Part shown: piece by piece, positions 24,531 to 38,742 of the stretch
Layout: each line of letters starts with the position of its first letter
Position numbering within the stretch: position 1 is the stretch's first letter
The notes under the pieces: generated by a model
The model's database searches: none
Told to the model about the DNA's origin: nothing
Seen by the model: the letters and a program-made list of their open reading frames with translations, nothing else
Made by a program: the position numbers and the translations under genes
Assembly (NCBI GenBank): GCA_964247055.1
Contig: OZ176051.1
Coordinates: 930,001-994,000 of the forward strand
Reading direction: 5' to 3'
Source of the DNA: Paragordius varius
Lineage: Eukaryota > Nematomorpha
Length of the DNA: 64,000 nucleotides

Positions 24531-27500
24531 GGTCACCGGTGAACAAAATTATTTTATTTACATTCTCTTAGTAAGACTACATCAAAATATAGAGATAGTT
24601 TGACAAACTCTTTTATATCCGATTTTTACAACGATACTTTAAAAATTAATGTATTAAACTAGTGGCATCAATACTCAAGTTAAACTTTGTCCTTAAAAAT
24701 CGGATATTGGTCACCGGTGAACAAAATTATTTTTTATACATTCTCTTAGCAAGACTACATCAAAATATAGAGATAGTTTGACAAACTTTTTCATATCCGA
24801 TTTTTACATCGATACTTTAAAAATTATGGTATTAAACCAGTCGCATCAATACTCAAGTTAAACATTGTCCTTAAAAATCGGATATTGGTCACCGGTGAAC
24901 AAAACTATTTTTTATGCATTCTCTTAGTAAGACTACATCAAAATATAGAAATAGTTTGACAAACTCTTTCATATCCGATTTTTACAACGATACTTTAAAA
25001 ATTTATGTATTAAACTAGTCGCATCAATACTCAAGTTAAACTTTGTCCTTAAAAATCGTATATTGTTCACCGGTGAACAAAATTATTTTTTATACATTCT
25101 CTTAGCAAGTCTACATCAAAATATAGAGATAGTTTGACAAACTCTTTCATATCCAATTTTTACAACGATATTTAAAAATTAATATATAAAACTAGTCGTA
25201 TCAATAAATCGCATACACACTCAAGTTAAACTTTGTCCTTAAAAATCGGATATTGGTCACCGGTGAACAAAATTATTTTTTATACATTCTCTTAGCAAGA
25301 CTACATCAAAATATAGAAATAGTTTGACAAATTCTTTCATATCCGATTTTTACAACGATACTTTAAAAATTAATGTATAAAACTAGTCGCATCAATACTC
25401 AAGTTAAACTTTGTCCTTAAAAATCGGATATTGGTCACCGGTGAACAAAATTCTTTTATTTACATTCTCTTAGTAAGACTACATCAAAATATAGAAATAG
25501 TTTGACAAACTCTTTCATATCCGATTTTTACAACGATACTTTAAAAATTTATGTATTAAACTAGTCGCATCAATACTCAAGTTAAACTTTGTCCTTAAAA
25601 ATCGTATATTGTTCACCGGTGAACAAAATTATTTTTTATACATTCTCTTAGCAAGTCTACATCAAAATATAGAGATAGTTTGACAAACTCTTTCATATCC
25701 AATTTTTACAACGATATTTAAAAATTAATATATAAAACTAGTCGTATCAATAAATCGCATACACACTCAAGTTAAACTTTGTCCTTAAAAATCGGATATT
25801 GGTCAACCGGTGAACAAAATTATTTTTTATACATTCTCTTAGTAGGACTACATCAAAATATAGAGATAGTTTGGCAAACTCTTTCATATCCGATTTTTAC
25901 AACGATACTTTAAAAATTAATGTATAAAACTAGTCGCATCAATACTCAAGTTAAACTTTGTCCTTAAAAATCGGATATTGTTCACCGGTGAACAAAATTA
26001 TTTTTTATACATTCTCTTAGCAAGACTACATCAAAATATAGAGATAGTTTGACAAATTCTTTCATATCCGATTTTTACAACGATACTTTGTAAATTAATG
26101 TATAAAACTAGTCGCATCAATACTCAAGTTAAACTTTGTCCTTAAAAATCGGATATTGGTCACCGGTGAACAAAATTATTTTATTTACATTCTCTTAGTA
26201 AGACTACATCAAAATATAGAGATAGTTTGACAAACTCTTTTATATCCGATTTTTACAACGATACTTTAAAAATTAATGTATTAAACTAGTGGCATCAATA
26301 CTCAAGTTAAACTTTGTCCTTAAAAATCGGATATTGGTCACCGGTGAACAAAATTATTTTTTATACATTCTCTTAGCAAGACTACATCAAAATATAGAGA
26401 TAGTTTGACAAACTTTTTCATATCCGATTTTTACATCGATACTTTAAAAATTATGGTATTAAACCAGTCGCATCAATACTCAAGTTAAACATTGTCCTTA
26501 AAAATCGGATATTGGTCACCGGTGAACAAAACTATTTTTTATGCATTCTCTTAGTAAGACTACATCAAAATATAGAAATAGTTTGACAAACTCTTTCATA
26601 TCCGATTTTTACAACGATACTTTAAAAATTTATGTATTAAACTAGTCGCATCAATACTCAAGTTAAACTTTGTCCTTAAAAATCGTATATTGTTCACCGG
26701 TGAACAAAATTATTTTTTATACATTCTCTTAGCAAGTCTACATCAAAATATAGAGATAGTTTGACAAACTCTTTCATATCCAATTTTTACAACGATATTT
26801 AAAAATTAATATATAAAACTAGTCGTATCAATAAATCGCATACACACTCAAGTTAAACTTTGTCCTTAAAAATCGGATATTGGTCACCGGTGAACAAAAT
26901 TATTTTTTATACATTCTCTTAGCAAGACTACATCAAAATATAGAAATAGTTTGACAAATTCTTTCATATCCGATTTTTACAACGATACTTTAAAAATTAA
27001 TGTATAAAACTAGTCGCTTCAATACTCAAGTTAAACTTTGTCCTTAAAAATCGGATATTGGTCACCGGTGAACAAAATTATTTTATTTACATTCTCTTAG
27101 TAAGACTACATCAAAATATAGAAATAGTTTGACAAACTCTTTCATATCCGATTTTTACAACGATACTTTAAAAATTTATGTATTAAACTAGTCGCATCAA
27201 TACTCAAGTTAAACTTTGTCCTTAAAAATCGTATATTGTTCACCGGTGAACAAAATTATTTTTTATACATTCTCTTAGCAAGTCTACATCAAAATATAGA
27301 GATAGTTTGACAAACTCTTTCATATCCAATTTTTACAACGATATTTAAAAATTAATATATAAAACTAGTCGTATCAATAAATCGCATACACACTCAAGTT
27401 AAACTTTGTCCTTAAAAATCGGATATTGGTCAACCGGTGAACAAAATTATTTTTTATACATTCTCTTAGTAGGACTACATCAAAATATAGAGATAGTTTG

Positions 27501-27718
27501 GCAAACTCTTTCATATCCGATTTTTACAACGATACTTTAAAAATTAATGTATAAAACTAGTCGCATCAATACTCAAGTTAAACTTTGTCCTTAAAAATCG
27601 GATATTGTTCACCGGTGAACAAAATTATTTTTTATACATTCTCTTAGCAAGACTACATCAAAATATAGAGATAGTTTGACAAATTCTTTCATATCCGATT
27701 TTTACAACGATACTTTGT
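24465..27718 (+). repeat. 1,627-bp (9-monomer) tandem duplication, two copies
   Basis: AGTGGCATC at 24661 and 26288, TATGCATTCTC at 24914 and 26541, and ACTTTGTAAATT at 26085 and 27712 are all 1,627 bp apart. Copies run about 24,465-26,091 and 26,092-27,718. Private changes separate them: ATTCTTTTATTT near 25.45 kb only in copy 1, GTCGCTTCAAT near 27.01 kb only in copy 2. A right-arm variant ATATCCAATTTTT (CpG lost) is common to both. Confidence 0.87.
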
Positions 27719-27750
27719 AAATTAATGTATAAAACTAGTCGCATCAATAC

Positions 27751-27893
27751 TCAAGTTAAACTTTGTCTATTAAAAATCGGATATTGGTCACCGGTGAACA
27801 AAATTATTTTTTATACATTCTCTTAGTAAGACTACATCAAAATATAGCAACGATACTTTAAAAATTAATGTATTAAACTAGTGGCATCAATAC
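27751..27893 (+). repeat. 143-bp truncated monomer missing the right inverted-repeat arm
   Basis: At about 27847 AATATAG joins directly to CAACGATAC, deleting 36 bp that include AGTTTGAC and all of the right arm ATATCCGATTTTTA. Spacing to the next unit is 143 bp instead of 179. The following monomer carries AGTGGCATC as in the adjoining 1,627-bp repeat, so the deletion may mark a recombination scar at the repeat edge. Confidence 0.9.
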
Positions 27894-29204
27894 TCAAGTT
27901 AAACTTTGTCCTTAAAAATCGGATATTGGTCACCGGTGAACAAAATTATTTTATTTACATTCTCTTAGTAAGACTACATCAAAATATAGAGATAGTTTGA
28001 CAAACTCTTTTATATCCGATTTTTACAACGATACTTTAAAAATTAATGTATTAAACTAGTGGCATCAATACTCAAGTTAAACTTTGTCCTTAAAAATCGG
28101 ATATTGGTCACCGGTGAACAAAATTATTTTTTATACATTCTCTTAGCAAGACTACATCAAAATATAGAGATAGTTTGACAAACTTTTTCATATCCGATTT
28201 TTACATCGATACTTTAAAAATTATGGTATTAAACCAGTCGCATCAATACTCAAGTTAAACATTGTCCTTAAAAATCGGATATTGGTCACCGGTGAACAAA
28301 ACTATTTTTTATGCATTCTCTTAGTAAGACTACATCGAAATATAGAGATAGTTTGACAAACTCTTTCATATCCGATTTTTACAACGATACTTTAAAAATT
28401 AATGTACAAAACTAGTCGTATCAATAAATCGCATCAATACTCAAGTTAAACTTTCTCCTTAAAAATCGGATATTGGTCACCGGTGAACAAAATTATTTTT
28501 TATACATTCTCTTAGTAAGACTACATCAAAATATAGAGATAGTTTGACAAACTCTTTCATATCCGATTTTTACAACGATATTTAAAAATTAATATATAAA
28601 ACTAGTCGTATCAATAAATCGCATACACACTCAAGTTAAACTTTGTCCTTAAAAATCGGATATTGGTCAACCGGTGAACAAAATTATTTTTTATACATTC
28701 TCTTAGTAGGACTACATCAAAATATAGAGATAGTTTGGCAAACTCTTTCATATCCGATTTTTACAACGATACTTTAAAAATTAATGTTTTAAACTAGTCG
28801 CATCAATACTCAACTTAAACTTTGTCCTTAAAAATCGGATATTGGTCACCGGTGAACAAAATTATTTCTTATACATTCTCTTAGCAAGACTACATCAAAA
28901 TATAGAAATAGTTTGACAAATTCTTTCATATCCGATTTTTACAACGATACTTTAAAAATTAATGTATAAAACTAGTCGCATCAATACTCAAGTTAAACTT
29001 TGTCCTTAAAAATCGGATATTGGTCACCGGTGAACAAAATTATTTTATTTACATTCTCTTAGTAAGACTACATCAAAATATAGAAATAGTTTGACAAACT
29101 CTTTCATATCCGATTTTTACAACGATACTTTAAAAATTTATGTATTAAACTAGTCGCATCAATACTCAAGTTAAACTTTCTCCTTAAAAATCGGATATTG
29201 GTCA
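27894..29204 (+). repeat. Mixed monomers, partial repeat of 24.5-25.0 kb and 23.1-24.1 kb types
   Basis: The block starts with monomers like the 1,627-bp repeat (AGTGGCATC, TTTACATCGATAC, TATGCATTCTC near 28313), then switches to the series CGAAATATAG, TTTCTCC, GTCAACCGG and AATGTTTTAAAC seen at 23.1-23.9 kb. One monomer has GTACAAAAC near 28.4 kb. No unique sequence. Confidence 0.72.
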
Positions 29205-32200
29205 CCGGTGAACAAAACTATTTTTTATACATTCTCTTAGTAAGACTACATCAAAATATAGAGATAGTTTGACAAACTCTTTCATATCCGATTTTTACAA
29301 CGATATTTAAAAATTAATATATAAAACTAGTCGTATCAATAAATCGCATACATACTCAAGTTAAACTTTGTCCTTAAAAATCGGATATTGGTCAACCTGT
29401 GAACAAAATTATTTTTTATACATTCTCTTAGTAGGACTACATCAAAATATAGAGATAGTTTGGAAAACTCTTTCATATCCGATTTTTACAACGATACTTT
29501 AAAAATTAATGTATAAAACTAGTCGCATCAATACTAAAGTTAAACTTTGTCCTTAAAAATCGGATATTGGTCACCGGTGAACAAAATTATTTTTTATACA
29601 TTCTCTTAGTAAGACTACATCAAAATATAGAAATAGTTTGACAAATTCTTTCATATCCGATTTTTACAACGATACTTTAAAAATTATGGTATTAAACCAG
29701 TCGCATCAATACTCAAGCTAAACATTGTCCTTAAAAATCGGATATTGGTCACCGCTGAACAAAACTATTTTTTATACATTCTCTTAGTAAGACTACATCA
29801 AAATATAGAGATAGTTTGAGAAACTCTTTCATATCCGATTTTTACAACGATATTTAAAAATTAATATATAAAACTAGTCGTATCAATAAATCGCATACAC
29901 ACTCAAGTTAAACTTTGTCCTTAAAAATCGGATATTGGTCAACCGGTGAACAAAATTATTTTTTATACATTCTCTTAGTAAGACTACATCAAAATATAGA
30001 GATAATTTGACAAACTCTTTCATATCTGATTTTTACAACGATACTTTAAAAATAAATGTATAAAACTAGGCGTATCAATACTCAAGTTAAACTTTGTCCT
30101 TAAAAATCGGATATTGGTCACCGGTGAACAAAATTATTTTTTATGCATTCTCTTAGTAAGATTACATCAAAATATAGAGATAGTTTGACAAACTCTTTCA
30201 TATCCAATTTTTACAACGATACTTTAAAAATTATGGTATTAAACCAGTCGCATCAATACTCAAGTTAAACTTTGTCCTTAAAAATCGAATATTGGTCACC
30301 GGTGAACAAAATTATTTTTTATACATTCTCTTAGGAGTACATCAAAATATAGAAATAGTTTGACAAACTCTTTCATATTCGATTTTTACAACGATACTTT
30401 AAAAATTAATGTATTAAACTAGTCGCATCAATACTCAAGCTAAACATTGTCCTTAAAAATCGGATATTGGTCACCGGTGAACAAAACTATTTTTTATACA
30501 TTCTCTTAGTAAGACTACATCAAAATATAGAGATAGTTTGACAAACTCTTTTATATCCGATTTTTACAACGATACTTTAAAAATTAATGTATAAAACTAG
30601 TCGTATCAATAAATCGCATCAATACTCAAGTTAAACTTTCTCCTTAAAAATCGGATATTGGTCACCGGTGAACAAAACTATTTTTTATACATTCTCTTAG
30701 TAAGACTACATCAAAATATAGAGATAGTTTGACAAACTCTTTCATATCCGATTTTTACAACGATATTTAAAAATTAATATATAAAACTAGGCGTATCAAT
30801 AAATCGCATCAATACTCAAGTTAAACTTTGTCCTTAAAAATCGGATATTGGTCACCGGTGAACAAAATTATTTTTTATACATTCTCTTAGTAGGACTACA
30901 TCAAAATATAGAGATAGTTTGGCAAACTCTTTCATATCCGATTTTTGCAACGATACTTTAAAAATTAATGTATAAAACTAGTCGCATCAATACTCAAGTT
31001 AAACTTTGTCCTTAAAAATCGGATATTGGTCACCGGTGAACAAAATTATTTTATTTACATTCTCTTAGTAAGACTACATCAAAATATAGAAATAGTTTGA
31101 CAAACTCTTTCATATCCGATTTTTGCAACGATACTTTAAAAATTAATGTATTAAACTAGTCGCATCAATACTCAAGTTAAACTTTGTCCTTAAAAATCGG
31201 ATATTGTTCACCGGTGAACAAAATTATTTTTAATACATTCTCTTAGCAAGACTACATCAAAATATAGAGATAGTTTGACAAATTCTTTCATATCCGATTT
31301 TTACAACGATACTTTGTAAATTAATGTATAAAACTAGTCGCATCAATACTCAAGTTAAACTTTGTCTATTAAAAATCGGATATTGGTCACCGGTGAACAA
31401 AATTATTTTTTATACATTCTCTTAGTAAGACTACATCAAAATATAGAAATAGTTTGACAAATTCTTTCATATCCGATTTTTACAACGATACTTTAAAAAT
31501 TAATGTATTAAACTAGTCGCATCAATACTCAAGTTAAACTTTGTCCTTAAAAATCGGATATTGGTCACCGGTGAACAAAATTATTTTATTTACATTCTCT
31601 TAGTAAGACTACATCAAAATATAGAGATAGTTTGACAAACTCTTTTATATCCGATTTTTACAACGATACTTTAAAAATTAATGTATAAAACTAGGCGTAT
31701 CAATAAATCGCATCAATACTCAAGTTAAACTTTGTCCTTAAAAATCGGATATTGGTCACCGGTGAACAAAATTATTTTTTATACATTCTCTTAGTAGGAC
31801 CACATCAAAATATAGAGATAGTTTGGCAAACTCTTTCATATCCGATTTTTACAACGATACTTTAAAAATTAATGTATTAAACTAGTCGCATCAATACTCA
31901 ACTTAAACTTTGTCCTTGAAAATCGGATATTGGTCACCGGTGAACAAAATTATTTTTTATACATTCTCTTAGCAAGACTACATCAAAATATAGAGATAGT
32001 TTGACAAACTTTTTCATATCCGATTTTTACATCGATACTTTAAAAATTATGGTATTAAACCAGTCGCATCAATACTCAAGTTAAACATTGTCCTTAAAAA
32101 TCGGATATTGGTCACCGGTGAACAAAACTATTTTTTATACATTCTCTTAGTAAGACTACATCGAAATATAGAGATAGTTTGACAAACTCTTTCATATCCG

Positions 32201-33750
32201 ATTTTTACAACGATACTTTAAAAATTAATGTATAAAACTAGTCGTATCAATAAATCGCATCAATACTCAAGTTAAACTTTCTCCTTAAAAATCGGATATT
32301 GGTCACCGGTGAACAAAATTATTTTTTATACATTCTCTTAGTAGGACTACATCAAAATATAGAGATAGTTTGGCAAACTCTTTCATATCCGATTTTTACA
32401 ACGATATTTAAAAATTAATGTATAAAACTAGTCGCATCAATACTCAAGTTAAACTTTGTCCTTAAAAATCGGATATTGGTCACCGGTGAACAAAATTATT
32501 TTTTATACATTCTCTTAGTAAGACTACATCAAAATATAGAGATAGTTTGACAAACTCTTTCATATCCGATTTTTACAACGATATTTAAAAATTAATATAT
32601 AAAACTAGTCGTATCAATAAATCGCATACACACTCAAGTTAAACTTTGTCCTTAAAAATCGGATATTGGTCAACCGGTGAACAAAATTATTTTTTATACA
32701 TTCTCTTAGTAGGACTACATCAAAATATAGAGATAGTTTGGCAAACTCTTTCATATCCGATTTTTACAACGATACTTTAAAAATTAATGTATAAAACTAG
32801 TCGCATCAATACTCAAGTTAAACTTTGTCCTTAAAAATGGGATATTGGTCACCGGTGAACAAAATTATTTTTTATACATTCTCTTAGTAGGACTACATCA
32901 AAATATAGCAAATAGTTTAAATTCTTTCATATCCGATTTTTACAACGATACTTTAAAATTTAATGTTTTAAACTAGTCGCATAATACTCAACTTAAACTT
33001 TGTCCTTAAAAATCGGATATTGGTCACCGGTGAACAAAATTATTTCTTATACATTCTCTTAGCAAGACTACATCAAAATATAGAAATAGTTTGACAAATT
33101 CTTTCATATCCGATTTTTACAACGATACTTTAAAAATTAATGTATAAAACTAGTCGCATCAATACTCAAGTTAAACTTTGTCCTTAAAAATCGGATATTG
33201 GTCACCGGTGAACAAAATTATTTTATTTACATTCTCTTAGTAAGACTACATCAAAATATAGAAATAGTTTGACAAACTCTTTCATATCCGATTTTTACAA
33301 CGATACTTTAAAAATTTATGTATTAAACTAGTCGCATCAATACTCAAGTTAAACTTTGTCCTTAAAAATCGTATATTGTTCACCGGTGAACAAAATTATT
33401 TTTTATACATTCTCTTAGCAAGTCTACATCAAAATATAGAGATAGTTTGACAAACTCTTTCATATCCGATTTTTACAACGATATTTAAAAATTAATATAT
33501 AAAACTAGTCGTATCAATAAATCGCATACACACTCAAGTTAAACTTTGTCCTTAAAAATCGGATATTGGTCAACCGGTGAACAAAATTATTTTTTATACA
33601 TTCTCTTAGTAGGACTACATCAAAATATAGAGATAGTTTGGCAAACTCTTTCATATCCGATTTTTACAACGATACTTTAAAAATTAATGTATAAAACTAG
33701 TCGCATCAATACTCAAGTTAAACTTTGTCCTTAAAAATCGGATATTGTTC
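29205..33750 (+). repeat. About 4.5-kb block, copy 2
   Basis: Same marker order as 19,975-24,530. Differences include loss of the 13-bp internal duplication after TCAATA near 30.07 kb, replacement of one monomer near 30.1-30.26 kb (TATGCATTC, TAAGATTAC, ATATCCAATTTTT), absence of the monomer with the second TGTCTAT, and presence of an AAAATGGG monomer at 32.84 kb that the first copy lacks. A 3-bp deletion in AGTTTAAATTC lies near 32.92 kb. A one-monomer replacement amid otherwise collinear sequence suggests gene conversion or double unequal exchange. Confidence 0.83.
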
Positions 33751-36050
33751 ACCGGTGAACAAAATTATTTTTTATACATTCTCTTAGCAAGACTACATCA
33801 AAATATAGAGATAGTTTGACAAATTCTTTCATATCCGATTTTTACAACGATACTTTGTAAATTAATGTATAAAACTAGTCGCATCAATACTCAAGTTAAA
33901 CTTTGTCTATTAAAAATCGGATATTGGTCACCGGTGAACAAAATTATTTTTTATACATTCTCTTAGTAAGACTACATCAAAATATAGAAATAGTTTGACA
34001 AATTCTTTCATATCCGATTTTTACAACGATACTTTAAAAATTAATGTATTAAACTAGTCGCATCAATACTCAAGTTAAACTTTGTCCTTAAAAATCGGAT
34101 ATTGGTCACCGGTGAACAAAATTATTTTATTTACATTCTCTTAGTAAGACTACATCAAAATATAGAGATAGATTGGCAAACTCTTTCATATCCGATTTTT
34201 ACAACGATACTTTAAAAATTAATGTATACAACTAGTCGCATCAATACTCAAGTTAAACTTTAACTATTAAAAATCGGATATTGGTCACCGGTGAACAAAA
34301 TTATTTTTTATACATTCTCTTAGTAAGACTACATCAAAATATAGAAATAGTTTGACAAATTCTTTCATATCCGATTTTTACAACGATACTTTAAAAATTA
34401 ATGTATTAAACTAGTCGCATCAATACTCAACTTAAATTGTCCTTGAAAATCGGATATTGGTCACCGGTGAACAAAATTATTTTTTATACATTCTCTTAGT
34501 AAGACTACATCAAAATATAGAAATAGTTTGACAAATTCTTTCATATCCGATTTTTACAACGATACTTTAAAAATTAATGTATTAAACTAGTCGCATCAAT
34601 ACTCAACTTAAATTGTCCTTGAAAATCGGATATTGGTCACCGGTGAACAAAATTATTTTTTATACATTCACTTAGCAAGACTACATCAAAATATAGAGAT
34701 AGTTTGACAAACTTTTTCATATCCGATTTTTACATCGATACTTTAAAAATTATGGTATTAAACCAGTCGCATCAATACTCAAGTTAAACATTGTCCTTAA
34801 AAATCGGATATTGGTCACCGGTGAACAAAACTATTTTTTATACATTCTCTTAGTAAGACTACATCGAAATATAGAGATAGTTTGACAAACTCTTTCATAT
34901 CCGATTTTTACAACGATACTTTAAAAATTAATGTATTAAACTAGTCGCATCAATACTCAACTTAAATTGTCCTTGAAAATCGGATATTGGTCACCGGTGA
35001 ACAAAATTATTTTTTATACATTCTCTTAGCAAGACTACATCAAAATATAGAGATAGTTTGACAAACTTTTTCATATCCGATTTTTACATCGATACTTTAA
35101 AAATTATGGTATTAAACCAGTCGCATCAATACTCAAGTTAAACTTTGTCCTTAAAAATCGTATATTGTTCACCGGTGAACAAAATTATTTTTTATACATT
35201 CTCTTAGCAAGTCTACATCAAAATATAGAGATAGTTTGACAAACTCTTTCATATCCGATTTTTACAACGATATTTAAAAATTAATATATAAAACTAGTCG
35301 TATCAATAAATCGCATACACACTCAAGTTAAACTTTGTCCTTAAAAATCGGATATTGGTCAACCGGTGAACAAAATTATTTTTTATACATTCTCTTAGTA
35401 GGACTACATCAAAATATAGAGATAGTTTGGCAAACTCTTTCATATCCGATTTTTACAACGATACTTTAAAAATTAATGTATAAAACTAGTCGCATCAATA
35501 CTCAAGTTAAACTTTGTCCTTAAAAATGGGATATTGGTCACCGGTGAACAAAATTATTTTTTATACATTCTCTTAGTAAGACTACATCAAAATATAGAAA
35601 TAGTTTGACAAATTCTTTCATATCCGATTTTTACAACGATACTTTAAAAATTAATGTATTAAACTAGTCGCATCAATACTCAACTTAAACTTTGTCCTTA
35701 AAAATCGGATATTGGTCACCGGTGAACAAAATTATTTTTTATACATTCTCTTAGCAAGACTACATCAAAATATAGAGATAGTTTGGCAAACTCTTTCATA
35801 TCCGATTTTTACAACGATACTTTAAAAATTAATGTATTAAACTAGTCGCATCAATACTCAACTTAAACTTTGTCCTTAAAAATCGGATATTGGTCACCGG
35901 TGAACAAAATTATTTTTTATACATTCTCTTAGCAAGACTACATCAAAATATAGAGATAGTTTGGCAAACTCTTTCATATCCGATTTTTACAACGATACTT
36001 TAAAAATTAATGTATAAAACTAGTCGCATCAATACTCAACTTAAACTTTG
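33751..36050 (+). repeat. Mixed segment with clustered CTTAAATTGTCC monomers
   Basis: A 2-bp-shorter variant, ACTCAACTTAAATTGTCCTTGAAAATC, is frequent here (near 34.43, 34.61 and 34.97 kb); elsewhere I noticed it only near 0.73 kb. It alternates with TTTACATCGATAC / TTATGGTATTAAACC monomers, indicating a small local expansion. A unique GATAGATTGGC change is near 34.17 kb and TAACTATT in place of TGTCTATT near 34.26 kb. No gene is visible. Confidence 0.74.
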
Positions 36051-38570
36051 TCCTTAAAAATCATATATTGGTCACCGGTGAACAAAACTATTTTTTATAC
36101 ATCTTAGTAAGACTACATCAAAATATAGAGATAGTTTGACAAACTCTTTCATATCCGATTTTTACAACGATATTTAAAAATTAATATATAAAACTAGTCG
36201 TATCAATAAATCGCATACATACTCAAGTTAAACTTTGTCCTTAAAAATCGGATATTGGTCACCGGTGAACAAAATTATTTTTTATACATTCTCTTAGTAA
36301 GACTACATCAAAATATAGAAATAGTTTGACAAATTCTTTCATATCCGATTTTTACAACGATACTTTAAAAATTAATGTATTAAACCAGTCGCATCAATAC
36401 TCAAGTTAAACTTTGTCCTTAAAAATCGAATATTGGTCACCGGTGAACAAAACTATTTTTTATACATTCTCTTAGTAAGACTACATCAAAATATAGAGAT
36501 AGTTTGGCAAACTGTTTCATATCCGATTTTTACAACGATACTTTAAAAATTAATGTATAAAACTAGTCGCATCAATACTCAAGTTAAACTTTGTCCTTAA
36601 AAATCGAATATTGGTCACCGGTGAACAAAACTATTTTTTATACATTCTCTTAGTAAGACTACATCAAAATATAGAGATAGTTTGGCAAACTGTTTCATAT
36701 CCGATTTTTACAACGATACTTTAAAAATTAATGTATAAAACTAGTCGCATCAATACTCAAGTTAAACTTTGTCCTTGAAAATCGAATATTGGTCACCGGT
36801 GAACAAAATAATTTTTTATACATTCTCTTAGGAGTACATCAAAATATAGAAATAGTTTGACAAACTCTTTCATATGCGATTTTTACAACGATGCTTTAAA
36901 AATTAATGTATTAAACTAGTCGCATCAATACTCAAGCTAAACATTGTCCTTAAAAATCGGATATTGGTCACCGGTGAACAAAACTATTTTTTATACATTC
37001 TCTTAGTAAGACTACATCAAAATATAGAGATAGTTTGACAAACTCTTTCATATCCGATTTTTACAACGATATTTAAAAATTAATATATAAAACTAGTCGT
37101 ATCAATAAATCGCATACATACTCAAGTTAAACTTTGTCCTTAAAAATCGGATATTGGTCACCGGTGAACAAAATTATTTTTTATACATTCTCTTAGTAAG
37201 ACTACATCAAAATATAGAAATAGTTTGACAAATTCTTTCATATCCGATTTTTACAACGATACTTTAAAAATTAATGTATAAAACTAGTCGGATCAATACT
37301 CAAGCTAAACTTTGTTCTTAAAAATCGGATATTGGTCACCGGTGAACAAAATTATTTTTTATACATTCTCTTAGTAAGACTACATCAAAATATAGAGATA
37401 GTTTGACAAACTCTTTCATATCCGATTTTTACAACGATACTTTAAAAATTATGGTATTAAACCAGTCGCATCAATACTCAAGTTAAACTTTGTCCTTAAA
37501 AATCGAATATTGGTCACCGGTGAACAAAACTATTTTTTATACATTCTCTTAGTAAGACTACATCAAAATATAGAGATAGTTTGACAAACTCTTTCATATC
37601 CGATTTTTACAACGATACTTTAAAAATTATGGTATTAAACCAGTCGCATCAATACTCAAGTTAAACTTTGTCCTTAAAAATCGGATATTGGTCACCGGTG
37701 AACAAAATTATTTTTTATACATTCTCTTAGTAGGACTACATCAAAATATAGAGATAGCTTGGCAAACTGTTTCATATCCGATTTTTACAACGATACTTTA
37801 AAAATAAATTTATAAAACTAGTCGCATCAATACTCAAGTTAAACTTTGTCCTTAAAAATCGAATATTGGTCACCGGTGAACAAAATTATTTTTTATACAT
37901 TCTCTTAGGAGTACATCAAAATATAGAAATAGTTTGACAAACTCTTTCATATTCGATTTTTACAACGATACTTTAAAAATTAATGTATTAAACTAGTCGC
38001 ATCAATACTCAAGCTAAACATTGTCCTTAAAAATCGGATATTGGTCACCGGTGAACAAAATTATTTTTTATACATTCTCTTAGTAAGACTACATCAAAAT
38101 ATAGAAATAGTTTGACAAACTCTTTCATATCCGATTTTTACAACGATACTTTAAAAATTAATATATAAAACTAGTCGTATCAATAAATCGCATCAATACT
38201 CAAGTTAAACTTTCTCCTTAAAAATCGGATATTGGTCACCGGTGAACAAAACTATTTTTTATACATTCTCTTAGTAAGACTACATCAAAATATAGAGATA
38301 GTTTGACAAACTCTTTCATATCCGATTTTTACAACGATATTTAAAAATTAATATATAAAACTAGTCGTATCAATAAATCGCATCAATACTCAAGTTAAAC
38401 TTTCTCCTTAAAAATCGGATATTGGTCACCGGTGAACAAAACTATTTTTTATACATTCTCTTAGTAAGACTACATCAAAATATAGAGATAGTTTGACAAA
38501 CTCTTTCATATCCGATTTTTACAACGATATTTAAAAATTAATATATAAAACTAGTCGTATCAATAAATCG
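36051..38570 (+). repeat. Copy of the 4.5-6.6 kb segment type
   Basis: About 36.59-38.07 kb matches 5.08-6.56 kb at offset 31,508 (TTGTTCTT, TAGCTTGGC, ATATTCGAT and GGAGTACATC in order). It opens with a TCATATATTGG / TACATCTTAG monomer like that at 4.55 kb. Near 38.2-38.57 kb two TTTCTCC / GATATTTAAAAA long monomers are duplicated side by side. Confidence 0.78.
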
Positions 38571-38742
38571 CAAACACACTCAAGTTAAACTTTGTCCTTA
38601 AAAATCGGATATTGGTCAACCGGTGAACAAAATTATTTTTTATACATTCTCTTAGTAGGACTACATCAAAATATAGAGATAGTTTGGCAAACTCTTTCAT
38701 ATCCGATTTTTACAACGATACTTTAAAAATTAATGTATAAAA

